This document shows positions 15,558-22,570 of a stretch of DNA of 22,872 nt, in pieces. The DNA lies in assembly GCA_934647145.1 (NCBI GenBank), contig CAKUFB010000009.1, positions 1 through 22,872 on the forward strand. Reading direction: 5' to 3'. The notes beneath the pieces are model-generated. The model saw only the letters and a program-made list of their open reading frames with translations. It made no database searches and was not told the origin of the DNA. Source of the DNA: an uncultured Clostridia bacterium (lineage in GTDB: Bacteria > Bacillota > Clostridia > Christensenellales > Aristaeellaceae). How positions within the stretch are numbered: the stretch's first letter is position 1; every line of letters begins with the position of its first letter. Position numbers and translations under genes: made by a program.

Positions 15558-16387
15558 TGCCCGTCCACCTCCTCCTTGCGCCTGCGTCCCTCGTCCAGAA
15601 GGCTCACCAGGCGCTCGCGGTCGCCCTCGGCAATCGCCTGCCGGTACTCGGTCAGGTGCTGAATGATCGTGTCCAGCTCGCCCGTCAGGAAGTCGCCGTT
15701 TTCGAGGAACAGCTCCGCCCACATCGTCGGGTTGAGCCAGGCCACGCGGGTCATGTCCTTGTAGCTGCCGGCCGAAAAGCCGTTGTGCTGCGTGGCGGCG
15801 GGGGACTTGATGTAGGCGCTGGACACCACGTGCGCCAGCTGCGAGGTGAAGGCGATCATGCGGTCGTGCTCCTCCGCCGTGGTCACCGACACCCTCCCAA
15901 AGCCCGCCGGTTCGAGCAGTTCCTTGACCCGGCCCAGCAGCTCAATGTCCCCAAAATCCGGCGGCACCAGCACCATCGGCGCGCCCGAAAACAGGTTCGC
16001 GCGGGCGTACTTGAAGCCTGAGTTGTGGGTGCCCGCCATCGGGTGGCCGCCCAGATAGGTCACGGCGTACTTCTTCGCCGCCGGGAAGCAGGCCGCGCAC
16101 ACCACCCGCTTGGTGCCGCAGCAGTCGATCACCACCGGATGACTGCCGATCAGCGGCGCCTTTTTCTCAAACCACTCGGCCGCCGCGCGCGGGAATACGC
16201 ACAGAAGGATCAGGTCGCACTCAGGCAGCGCCTCGTCGGTCAGCTCGCCGTCCACCGCGCCGCTCACCTTGGCGAACTCCAGCATGGTCTTATCCAGGTC
16301 GCTGGCCAGCACGCGCCAGCACTTCTCGTGATAGGCCTTGGCAAACGACCCGCCGATCAGGCCCAGTCCCAGTATGCCGATCGTCAT
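15554..16387 (-). CDS. tyrA: Prephenate dehydrogenase
   Basis: NAD(P)-dependent oxidative decarboxylation of prephenate to 4-hydroxyphenylpyruvate for tyrosine. The 277-aa chain has a Rossmann motif GLGLIGGS (7-14), the substrate-binding GGHPMAGT (H115) and the helical C-terminal dimer domain (MIAFTSQLAHV). It has no ACT domain and no fused chorismate mutase, so tyrosine feedback, if any, is not through an ACT domain; transcriptional control by the leader could compensate. The start overlaps the DAHP synthase stop as ATGA. Confidence 0.94.
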   Translation of the reverse strand: MTIGILGLGLIGGSFAKAYHEKCWRVLASDLDKTMLEFAKVSGAVDGELTDEALPECDLILLCVFPRAAAEWFEKKAPLIGSHPVVIDCCGTKRVVCAACFPAAKKYAVTYLGGHPMAGTHNSGFKYARANLFSGAPMVLVPPDFGDIELLGRVKELLEPAGFGRVSVTTAEEHDRMIAFTSQLAHVVSSAYIKSPAATQHNGFSAGSYKDMTRVAWLNPTMWAELFLENGDFLTGELDTIIQHLTEYRQAIAEGDRERLVSLLDEGRRRKEEVDGH

Positions 16388-17385
16388 GCCAGCACCTCCC
16401 GCACCGCGCGCACCTTTTTCGCCAGCCGGTCGTATTCCTCGGGCTTAAGCGACTGCGCGCCGTCGCACAGCGCGTGTACCGGGTCGTTGTGTACCTCGAT
16501 AATCAGGCCGTCCGCCCCGCAGGCCGCCGCCGCCAGCGCCATTGGGGGCACCAGGCGCGCGATGCCGGTCGCGTGGCTGGGGTCGACGATCACCGGCAGG
16601 TGGGACAGCTCGTGCAGCATGGGCACGGCGGACAGGTCGAGGGTGTTGCGCGTGTAGTCGCTGTAGGTGCGGATGCCGCGCTCGCACAGGATCACCTGCT
16701 CGTTGCCGCTGGACATGATGTACTCGGCGCTCATCAGCAGCTCCTTGAGCGTATTGGCCAGGCCGCGCTTGAGCAGGATGGGCTTATTGAGCTTGCCCAG
16801 CTCGCGCAGCAGGTCGAAATTCTGCATGTTGCGCGCGCCCACCTGCAAAACGTCCACATCCTCGAACAGCGGCAGGTCGGTCACGTTCATGATCTCGGTC
16901 ACGATGGGCAGACCGGTTTCCCGCCGCGCGATTTTCAGCAGCTCCAGACCCTCCGCCTTCAGGCCGGGGAAATCGTAGGGCGAGGTGCGGGGCTTGAACG
17001 CGCCGCCGCGCAGCATGTTCGCGCCCGAGGCCTTGACCGCCTTGGCCACGCCGACGATCTGCTCCTCCGACTCGACCGAGCAGGGGCCGGCGATCATGCA
17101 GAAGCTGCCCCCGCCGATCTTCACGCCCCTGACGTCGATCACCAGGTCGTCCGGGTGAAAGGCGCGGTTGCAGCACTTGAACGGCTCGCGCACCCGCTTG
17201 ACCGACTCCACGATGTCCAGACTGGCCACCAGATCCATGTCCACCTTGCTGGTGTCGCCCACCAGACCCAGCACGGTCTGATAGCATCCCTCAGACACGT
17301 GGATGTCCAGGTTCAGGTTCCTCAGCCACTGCATCAGCTGTTCGCGCTTTTCCTTCTGCACGCCGGGTTTGAGCACAACAATCAT
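16384..17385 (-). CDS. aroF: DAHP synthase, N-terminal ferredoxin-like regulatory domain (AroF type)
   Basis: First enzyme of the shikimate pathway: condenses PEP and erythrose-4-phosphate. In 333 aa, residues 1-70 are the ferredoxin-like regulatory domain seen in Thermotoga-type class I-beta enzymes, where it mediates feedback inhibition by Tyr or Phe. The catalytic barrel follows with GPCSVES (100-106, metal ligand C102), GGAFKPRTSPYDFPG, GARNMQNFDLL, LLKRG, DPSHATG and IIEVHNDP. It is first in the operon, 6-7 bases after CGGAGGAAA, directly behind a transcription attenuator with a Phe/Tyr-rich leader peptide. The gene is therefore probably controlled at both enzyme and transcript level by the end products. 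The symbol aroF follows common usage for this class. Confidence 0.94.
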   Translation of the reverse strand: MIVVLKPGVQKEKREQLMQWLRNLNLDIHVSEGCYQTVLGLVGDTSKVDMDLVASLDIVESVKRVREPFKCCNRAFHPDDLVIDVRGVKIGGGSFCMIAGPCSVESEEQIVGVAKAVKASGANMLRGGAFKPRTSPYDFPGLKAEGLELLKIARRETGLPIVTEIMNVTDLPLFEDVDVLQVGARNMQNFDLLRELGKLNKPILLKRGLANTLKELLMSAEYIMSSGNEQVILCERGIRTYSDYTRNTLDLSAVPMLHELSHLPVIVDPSHATGIARLVPPMALAAAACGADGLIIEVHNDPVHALCDGAQSLKPEEYDRLAKKVRAVREVLA

Positions 17386-17427
17386 CGCTATTTCCTCCGA
17401 TCCTCATTTTGACGAAGCTCGATCGAT

Positions 17428-17464
17428 AAAAAAATCGCCGCGCGGACTTGTGGTCCACCGGCGA
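17428..17464 (-). terminator. Attenuator terminator in the aro operon leader
   Basis: On the minus strand TCGCCG (17459-17464) pairs with CGGCGA (17435-17440) and GGAC with GTCC inside it, followed by TTTTTTT (17428-17434). A strong intrinsic terminator located between the leader peptide and the first enzyme gene, 43 bp before the aroF start, is the expected off-state of an attenuator. Confidence 0.88.
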
Positions 17465-17497
17465 CATTTTTACCTTAAACGCGTTTGGGGAATGACC

Positions 17498-17599
17498 TCA
17501 CGCGTTCACTCGTCCGGGAGCAGCACAAATCGCTTTTACTTTCATCGAAGAAAAGTAAAAGTAATAATAAAATCGATTTGCGGCAGCCAGAGTCTTCAT
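17498..17599 (-). CDS. Phe/Tyr-rich leader peptide of the aromatic operon attenuator
   Basis: A 33-codon reading frame beginning 35 bases downstream of the -10 box, with AAAGGAG about 10 bases ahead of its ATG. Codons 10-16 read F-Y-Y-Y-F-Y-F, so seven consecutive Phe or Tyr codons, with no Trp anywhere in the peptide. It ends at a TGA 33 bases before the terminator hairpin. The aromatic codons form the 5' arm of a hairpin (17526-17580), so a ribosome stalled for charged tRNA-Phe or tRNA-Tyr would break that hairpin. This is the layout of classical leader-peptide attenuators such as pheA and trp of enteric bacteria; its function here is inferred. It is not likely to act as a protein. Confidence 0.85.
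   Translation of the reverse strand: MKTLAAANRFYYYFYFSSMKVKAICAAPGRVNA
17526..17580 (-). promoter_or_regulatory. Attenuator hairpin overlapping the Phe/Tyr codons
   Basis: CAAATCG (17574-17580) and CTTTTACTTT (17552-17561) pair with the continuous downstream arm AAAGTAAAAG (17533-17542) plus CGATTTG (17526-17532), a 10-bp plus 7-bp stem with the 12-base bulge on the codon side. When the codon side is covered by a ribosome, the freed arm containing GCGATTT could pair with AAATGTCGC at the base of the terminator (a 4-bp plus 3-bp match), acting as antiterminator. A second small hairpin at 17478-17506 (ACGCGTT repeats) lies between. The competing folds are read by eye. Confidence 0.65.
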
Positions 17600-17634
17600 G
17601 ACGCGCTTCAGTCTCCTTTACTGGTTTCGGCTGT

Positions 17635-17663
17635 AGTATAGCACGCGAACATTCCCCTGTCAA
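17635..17663 (-). promoter_or_regulatory. Promoter of the aro operon
   Basis: TTGACA (-35, 17658-17663) and TATACT (-10, 17635-17640) are separated by exactly 17 bases on the minus strand, a near-consensus housekeeping promoter. The leader peptide follows. Confidence 0.9.
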
Positions 17664-17723
17664 TACCGCGCGCCCGTTCGGCGTGTTACTTCTTCTCGGT
17701 TTTTCGGCAAAGAAAGCGCGCCG

Positions 17724-17752
17724 TTGCCAAAGCCGCGCGGATGTGATATAAT
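17724..17752 (+). promoter_or_regulatory. Promoter of the two-HTH protein gene
   Basis: TTGCCA (17724-17729), 17 bases, TATAAT (17747-17752), then the gene start 38 bases further. It diverges from the aro promoter, the two -35 boxes lying about 60 bases apart. Confidence 0.85.
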
Positions 17753-17790
17753 GGAAACATCGGGAAAACACCCGCAAGGGAGGGAAACGC

Positions 17791-18459
17791 ATGGACAATC
17801 AGGAGGCCTGCGAGCTGCTGGAGCGGCTGATCGCGGGCGTGCACCCGACCACCGGCGAGCTGCTGGCAAACGACTCGGCCTATAACGACCCGATGGTGCT
17901 GCGCGCGCTGGCGCTGGCGATACAGGCGCTTCGAGGCGCGCAGGAGCCGGCCCGGCGCACCCGGGAGAGCCGCGCGAACAACCGTCTGAGCTGGACGGGC
18001 GAGGAGGACGAATTCCTGCGCAAGGCCTTTTCGGAGGGGCTCACGCCCCCGGCCATCGCCGCGCAGCTGAACCGCACGGCAAACAACGTCAAGCTCCGCC
18101 TGTACGCCATGGGGCTGGCCAGCCGCGAGGCGCTGGGCCTGAACACGCCCCCCGGCCAGGCCAACCGCGGCACCCCCTGGTTCCCCGAGCAGGAGGCGCA
18201 GGTCGCCGAGCTGTTCAAGGCGGGAACCGCCCCGACTGAAATCGCCCGGCAGATGGGGCGCAGCGAGCTGAGCATACTCTACCGGCTGGAGAAGCTGGGG
18301 CTGATCGCCGACCGGAACGAGTACATGAGCGACGCGGACGCTGCCCGCAAGGGCTCCGCCCCCGCGCCTTCTTCCCCCGGCGCGTCCTTCCCCGCCGACG
18401 CGCCCTTCCCCACCGACGCGGACGCCCCGCCCGAGTTTTCCGACGAGCTGCCCTTCTGA
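17791..18459 (+). CDS. Two-HTH DNA-binding-like protein with SSB-type C-terminal tail
   Basis: A 222-aa protein. Residues 1-48 form a helical segment with PTTGELLANDS. Residues 67-109 (LSWTGEEDEFLRKAF through RLYAMGL) and 128-172 (TPWFPEQEAQVAELF through RLEKLGLI) look like two related Myb/SANT-like or GcrA-like helix-turn-helix units, each starting with a W/F-containing segment. A disordered, Pro/Ala/Ser/Asp-rich linker (180-214) leads to the end FSDELPF, which matches the acidic DDDIPF-like tip of single-stranded DNA-binding protein SSB. The start has AAGGGAGGG upstream and a strong promoter. A DNA-associated role, possibly in SSB-linked DNA metabolism, is inferred; it is not SSB itself because the OB fold is absent. 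Confidence 0.75.
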   Translation: MDNQEACELLERLIAGVHPTTGELLANDSAYNDPMVLRALALAIQALRGAQEPARRTRESRANNRLSWTGEEDEFLRKAFSEGLTPPAIAAQLNRTANNVKLRLYAMGLASREALGLNTPPGQANRGTPWFPEQEAQVAELFKAGTAPTEIARQMGRSELSILYRLEKLGLIADRNEYMSDADAARKGSAPAPSSPGASFPADAPFPTDADAPPEFSDELPF

Positions 18460-18491
18460 CAAGAACCGAATGAGAGAATGGAGGAGATCAC

Positions 18492-18755
18492 ATGATTCTG
18501 TCCTGGATTCTGCTGATACTGAGCCTGCTGGGCTATCTCGCGCTGATCATCCTGCACCTGAAAAAGCGGGGAAGCGCCAAGCTGGACGCGGCCGTGTACT
18601 TCACGCAGGCGGCCCTGTGGCTGGCGATCCTGATCAACGAATGGGCGCAGGGCGGGTCGACCCACGCCTTTATGTACGCGGTGTACGGCGTGATCATCGC
18701 GCTGTGCGCGACGAACGGCGCGTCGGCCCTGCGCAGGGGGAAGAGCGAGAAATAA
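18492..18755 (+). CDS. Small three-TM membrane protein, unknown function
   Basis: An 87-aa protein with hydrophobic segments about 3-22, 33-50 and 56-75, basic residues after the first (LKKRGS) and at the end (ALRRGKSEK). GGAGGAGA precedes the ATG closely. It lies 32 bp after the two-HTH gene and may be cotranscribed. The pattern KRGS, an acidic-Ala segment, Q-A-A, then NEW..G parallels the small protein at 9117-9398 (RRGS, ELAA, QTA, DEW..G). I recognise no known family. Confidence 0.75.
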   Translation: MILSWILLILSLLGYLALIILHLKKRGSAKLDAAVYFTQAALWLAILINEWAQGGSTHAFMYAVYGVIIALCATNGASALRRGKSEK

Positions 18756-18808
18756 CATGGCTTTCAGGCAGATGTGCGAAAGTGACCGTTTTTTTCGCCG
18801 CATTGCCG

Positions 18809-18817
18809 TGCTATAAT
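18809..18817 (+). promoter_or_regulatory. Extended -10 promoter before ftsH
   Basis: TGCTATAAT (extended TG plus TATAAT at 18812-18817) lies 44 bases before the ftsH ATG. No good -35 is present (only T-rich sequence near 18789-18795), fitting an extended -10 type promoter. Confidence 0.65.
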
Positions 18818-18860
18818 AGAGCTGTTCCCTGCGAAAACGCTCACAGAGAGGAGTCTTTTC

Positions 18861-20696
18861 ATGATTCAGTCGGACAAGCCCAGCAAGAAACCGTTTATTT
18901 ACTACTGCGCCATCGCGACGATCGCGCTGCTGCTGCTCAATACCTTCCTGTTCCCGATGCTGCTGCAGCGCCAGGTGCGCGAGGTCGGCTACAGCGACTT
19001 TTTGAAGATGGTCGACGCGGGTCAGGTGACCGAGGTCGCCCTGGAGCAGGACAGCGAGCAGATCGTGTTCATCGCAAAGGACGATCAGGGCAAGGAGGGC
19101 ATCTACAAGACCGGCGTCTTCCCGGACGACGGCCTGCGCGAACGCCTGGAAAAGGCGGACGTGGAATTCGAGTCCACGATACCGACCCAGAACTCCCCGC
19201 TGCTCAACTTCATCATTTCCTGGATCCTGCCCATCGCGATCTTCAGCGCGATCGGCCAGATGATCCTCAGGCGCATCCAGAAGGCGGGCGGCCTGCCCGG
19301 CGCGAACGCCATGAGCTTCGGCAAGTCGGGCGCGAAGATCGTCGCCGAGAACGAGACCGGCGTGACCTTCGCCAACGTGGCCGGCGAGGACGAGGCCAAG
19401 GAGGCGCTGGTCGAGATCGTCGACTTCCTGCACGAGCCTGAAAAGTACGCCAAAATCGGCGCGAAGCTGCCCAAGGGCGCGCTGCTCGTGGGCCCTCCCG
19501 GCACCGGCAAGACGCTGCTGGCCAAGGCGGTCGCGGGCGAGGCGCACGTGCCCTTCTTCTCGATTTCCGGCTCGGAATTCGTGGAGATGTTCGTGGGCAT
19601 GGGCGCGGCCAAGGTGCGCGACCTGTTCAAGCAGGCCAATGAAAAGGCGCCCTGCATCGTGTTCATCGACGAAATCGACACCATCGGCAAGAAGCGCGAC
19701 GGCGCGGGCATGGGTGGCAACGACGAGCGCGAGCAGACGCTCAACCAGCTGCTGACCGAAATGGACGGCTTCGACGGCAAGAAGGGCGTGGTCATACTGG
19801 CCGCAACCAACCGGCCCGAATCGCTCGATCCGGCGCTGCTGCGTCCAGGCCGCTTCGACCGGCGCATCCCGGTGCAGCTGCCCGACTTAAGCGGCCGTAT
19901 CGCCATCCTGAAGGTACACGCCAAGGACGTTCACATGGCCGACAAGGTGGACTGGAACGTCGTTGCCCGGGCAACCTCGGGCGCAAGCGGCGCGGAACTG
20001 GCCAACATCGTCAACGAGGCCGCGCTGCGCGCCGTGCGCATGCACCGCGACACCGTAACGCAGGAGGATCTTGAGGAGAGCGTCGAGACGGTCATCGCGG
20101 GCTATCAGCGCAAGGGCGAGGTGCTGTCCGAGGAGGAGAAGCGCATCGTGTCCTATCACGAGATCGGCCACGCGCTGGTCGCCGCGCTGCAGACCGATTC
20201 CGCTCCGGTCACCAAGATCACCATCATTCCCCGCACCTCGGGCGCGCTGGGCTACACCATGCAGGTGGACGAGGGCGAGCATTTCCTGATGAACCAGGAG
20301 GAAATGGAAAACAAGCTGGCCACGCTCACCGGCGGCCAGGCGGCGGAAAAGCTGGTCTTCGGCCGGATCACCACCGGCGCGTCCAACGACATCGAGCAGG
20401 CCACCAAGCTGGCCCGCGGCATGGTCGCGCGCTACGGCATGAGCGAGGAGTTCGGCATGGTCGCCCTGGAGACCACGACCAACATGTATCTGGGTCAGGA
20501 TACCTCCCTCGCCTGCGCCCAGGCCACCGCGGAGAAGATCGACCAGCAGGTCATCAGCCTGGTCAAGTCCGCCCGCGCCAAGGCCGACCGCATCCTGAAG
20601 GAAAACGAGCCCAAGCTGCACGAGCTGGCCAGGTACCTGCTGGAGAAGGAAACCATCACCGGCGAGGAATTCATGACCATCCTCAAAAAGAACTGA
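18861..20696 (+). CDS. ftsH: ATP-dependent zinc metalloprotease FtsH
   Basis: Membrane-anchored AAA+ protease that degrades damaged membrane proteins and some regulators, acting as a hexamer in the inner membrane. 611 aa. Two TM segments (about 14-34 and 115-133) flank a short extracytoplasmic domain. The AAA+ domain has Walker A GPPGTGKT (211-218), Walker B IVFIDEID (266-273) and the second region of homology ending in RPGRFDRR. The protease has HEIGH (433-437) in place of the common HEAGH; the HExxH zinc motif is intact. AGAGAGGAG gives a clear ribosome site. Family is secure; the physiological substrates are not visible here. Confidence 0.97.
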   Translation: MIQSDKPSKKPFIYYCAIATIALLLLNTFLFPMLLQRQVREVGYSDFLKMVDAGQVTEVALEQDSEQIVFIAKDDQGKEGIYKTGVFPDDGLRERLEKADVEFESTIPTQNSPLLNFIISWILPIAIFSAIGQMILRRIQKAGGLPGANAMSFGKSGAKIVAENETGVTFANVAGEDEAKEALVEIVDFLHEPEKYAKIGAKLPKGALLVGPPGTGKTLLAKAVAGEAHVPFFSISGSEFVEMFVGMGAAKVRDLFKQANEKAPCIVFIDEIDTIGKKRDGAGMGGNDEREQTLNQLLTEMDGFDGKKGVVILAATNRPESLDPALLRPGRFDRRIPVQLPDLSGRIAILKVHAKDVHMADKVDWNVVARATSGASGAELANIVNEAALRAVRMHRDTVTQEDLEESVETVIAGYQRKGEVLSEEEKRIVSYHEIGHALVAALQTDSAPVTKITIIPRTSGALGYTMQVDEGEHFLMNQEEMENKLATLTGGQAAEKLVFGRITTGASNDIEQATKLARGMVARYGMSEEFGMVALETTTNMYLGQDTSLACAQATAEKIDQQVISLVKSARAKADRILKENEPKLHELARYLLEKETITGEEFMTILKKN

Positions 20697-20715
20697 GAAA
20701 CGCGTTAACAGGCGG

Positions 20716-20760
20716 GCCTGGCCGTGGGCTGACCGGTTTTCGGCTCCCGGGCAGGCTTTC
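20716..20760 (+). terminator. Candidate terminator after ftsH
   Basis: GCCTG at 20716-20720 pairs with CAGGC at 20752-20756, with further imperfect pairing inside (CCG/CGG), followed by TTTCGTCT. The U tract is weak. Confidence 0.4.
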
Positions 20761-20794
20761 GTCTGCACTGGATTTCATGATATGAGGTGAAAGC

Positions 20795-21430
20795 ATGCCT
20801 TCCGTTGACTATGAACGGCGGTTTCATCGGATCAACCGCGCGTTCTATCCGCTGTACTTCGCGTTCAACCTGGCCTGCGCGCTGTATTACGGGGTGCGCT
20901 GGGACGCGTATCACTTCGGCATCGCGCTGGGCACGCTGCTCATTCCGGCGCTGCCCGAGCTGTTTTACCGGCTGTTCAGGCTGCGGCGGGTCGAGCAGCT
21001 CAACTTCTGCATACTGGCCTTCTCGTTCCTCGGATACACGCTGGGCTCGGTCGTCGACCTGTACCAGCGCATCGACGGCTTTGACAAGCTGGTACACACG
21101 CTCTCTGGCCTGTTCGTGAGCATGCTGTGTCTGTGCGTGTACTGCGCCGCGCGCCCGGGCAAATCTCCCGGGGCGGACGAGCGCCTGCTGGCCGGACTGT
21201 TCGTCTTTTTGGGGTCGATGGCCGTGGCCGGGCTGTGGGAAATCTGCGAGTACGCCATTCACGCGATGACCGGAAGGGACGTGCAGCGCGTGCTGCTCAC
21301 CGGCGTGGACGACACGATGCAGGACATGATCGCCTGCCTCGTGGGCACGCTGATCTACCTGCCCCAGGTCTCCCGCTTCTGCCGGGGCCGCTATTCCCCG
21401 CTCAACAGCCTCGCCCTGCCCTTCTGCTGA
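20795..21430 (+). CDS. Multi-TM membrane protein, DUF2238/YjdF-like
   Basis: A 211-aa integral membrane protein with about six hydrophobic segments. The segment GYTLGSVVDLYQ followed by GFDKLVHTLSGLFVS, then a conserved-looking GLWEICEY and DDTMQDMIACLVG, is the pattern of the DUF2238/YjdF family of bacterial membrane proteins; I assign it on that motif only. The start follows GAGGTGA. It lies 98 bp after ftsH behind a weak terminator-like hairpin, so it may or may not be cotranscribed. Function unknown; likely inner membrane. The C terminus is short, ending in a Pro-Phe-Cys. Confidence 0.7.
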   Translation: MPSVDYERRFHRINRAFYPLYFAFNLACALYYGVRWDAYHFGIALGTLLIPALPELFYRLFRLRRVEQLNFCILAFSFLGYTLGSVVDLYQRIDGFDKLVHTLSGLFVSMLCLCVYCAARPGKSPGADERLLAGLFVFLGSMAVAGLWEICEYAIHAMTGRDVQRVLLTGVDDTMQDMIACLVGTLIYLPQVSRFCRGRYSPLNSLALPFC

Positions 21431-21646
21431 GCGGCGCCTGCCTGTCAAATCATTTATTTGGCAGGCTCCCCGCCATCCTCTCCGGTTTTTGCTGAAGTCT
21501 GTGAGTTTCCGGGGAGGCCCGGAAAAACGAAGAAACCAGCCGCTCCAATGTATGGCGGCTGGTTTCGTGTTCTATTCGGCGGAAGCAACCGGCTGTCGGC
21601 AGGCAGAGCCGGGCACTGGTCGAAAGGGCTGCGGCGTCCGTCTCGC
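21431..21646. other. Intergenic region with several hairpins between convergent genes
   Basis: About 215 bp without a gene. It holds a stem GCCTGCC (21436-21442)/GGCAGGC (21460-21466), a perfect 8-bp hairpin TTTCCGGG-GAGG-CCCGGAAA (21506-21525) and the strong 12-bp terminator hairpin at 21532-21566. The first could end the plus-strand transcript although no U tract follows. Confidence 0.7.
21526..21566 (-). terminator. Terminator of the TM-flavodoxin gene
   Basis: GAAACCAGCCGC (21532-21543) and GCGGCTGGTTTC (21555-21566) form a perfect 12-bp stem with an 11-base loop. On the minus strand the stem is followed by TTCGTTTTTCC, fitting termination of the gene ending at 21647; on the plus strand the sequence after it is less U-rich. 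Confidence 0.7.
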
Positions 21647-22570
21647 CTATTCGCAGCGCTTCTCGCACACCTTTTTGCCGCGGCGGAAGCAGATCGTGCG
21701 CAGGCCGGTGCGCCTGAGCCCCAGCAGGGCGTCCATCTCGTCGGCCACGCGCGCGTAGTCGCGCTTCTGATAGTGAACCAGCACGTAGTCCGCCTCGCGA
21801 ATCCGTCCGGCCGCCCGGCGGCAGAAGGCGCGCACGGGCGCGGCCAGGCCGAACACCCAGATGGGCGAGCAGACGGTCACGCGCTCATAGCCTTCAAGGT
21901 TTTCGGGCATGGCTTTGAGCGGCATCTCCCAGCGGTGCATGCCGAACCGCCCGCACCGCCAGAAGCCCGGCGTACCCTGGGTGCGCTCGCTCGTGCGCAG
22001 CTCAAACACCTGCGCGCCGGTGCGTTCCGCCTCCTCAAGCGCCGCCTGGCGCACCGCGCCCAGCCGGGAGAAGTACACCACCAGGCGCTTGTCGTTCGTG
22101 CCCACCCGGTCGTAGCGGCGAAGGTAGGAGGCGAACTCCTCCTGCCTGGAAAACACCCAGGCCGCATAGCCGGTCGCCGCCTGCGCACAGCCGAAGAGGA
22201 AGAACGAAATGTCCATGAAATTGGCCGGGAACATGTAGAACTGGATGCAGATCCACAGCATCAGCGTCACGCCGAACACGCCGCCCAGCACCGCGCCCGA
22301 TCTCCTGTCCATGAGCAGCAGCGCCGCCGCGGTCAGATTGGTCAGGCCGTTGACGATCAGCAGCGCCCAGCCGGAAAACGTGAGGTCCTGAAACACGTAC
22401 TGCGCGAAGGGCAGCTTCTGAAAGTAGGGCAGCATCGCGTCCATGCCCATGCTCCTGCCCGAGGGGTCGATCAGCATGCACAGCGCGCCCGCCACCGCGC
22501 CCCATCCGATAAACAGCGTCCAGAACAGCAGCCAGCCCCGCGCCACGCGATACCGTGAATATCTTTTCAT
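21647..22570 (-). CDS. Four-TM protein fused to a flavodoxin-like domain
   Basis: 307 aa. The N-terminal 140 residues carry four hydrophobic segments (about 12-33, 64-86, 94-114 and 119-140). A basic linker (RRYDR) leads to a flavodoxin-like alpha/beta domain (about 162-290) with VVYFSRLGAVR, then SERTQGTPGFW, VTVCSPIWVFGLAAPVRAF and YVLVHY. In flavodoxins the first loop is typically SxTGNT, binding the FMN phosphate; here it is SRLGAV, so FMN binding is uncertain. The start is ATG 22570 behind AAAGGTGG; a GTG 12 bases earlier is the alternative. A membrane-linked redox role is inferred; no partner gene is adjacent. Four Cys in the flavodoxin part (including WRCG and TVCSP) are unremarkable. 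Confidence 0.75.
   Translation of the reverse strand: MKRYSRYRVARGWLLFWTLFIGWGAVAGALCMLIDPSGRSMGMDAMLPYFQKLPFAQYVFQDLTFSGWALLIVNGLTNLTAAALLLMDRRSGAVLGGVFGVTLMLWICIQFYMFPANFMDISFFLFGCAQAATGYAAWVFSRQEEFASYLRRYDRVGTNDKRLVVYFSRLGAVRQAALEEAERTGAQVFELRTSERTQGTPGFWRCGRFGMHRWEMPLKAMPENLEGYERVTVCSPIWVFGLAAPVRAFCRRAAGRIREADYVLVHYQKRDYARVADEMDALLGLRRTGLRTICFRRGKKVCEKRCE

Noticed and set aside
17386..17599. T-box or known riboswitch in the aro leader
   Set aside because: The T-box sequence UGGNACCGCG and Stem I are absent; the stretch UGGACCACAAG only superficially resembles it. Leader-peptide codons plus terminator explain it better.
17475..17798. 107-codon minus-strand frame in the aro leader region
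   Set aside because: It begins upstream of the aro promoter and runs across it; the poly-Leu stretch is an out-of-frame reading of the Phe/Tyr codons.
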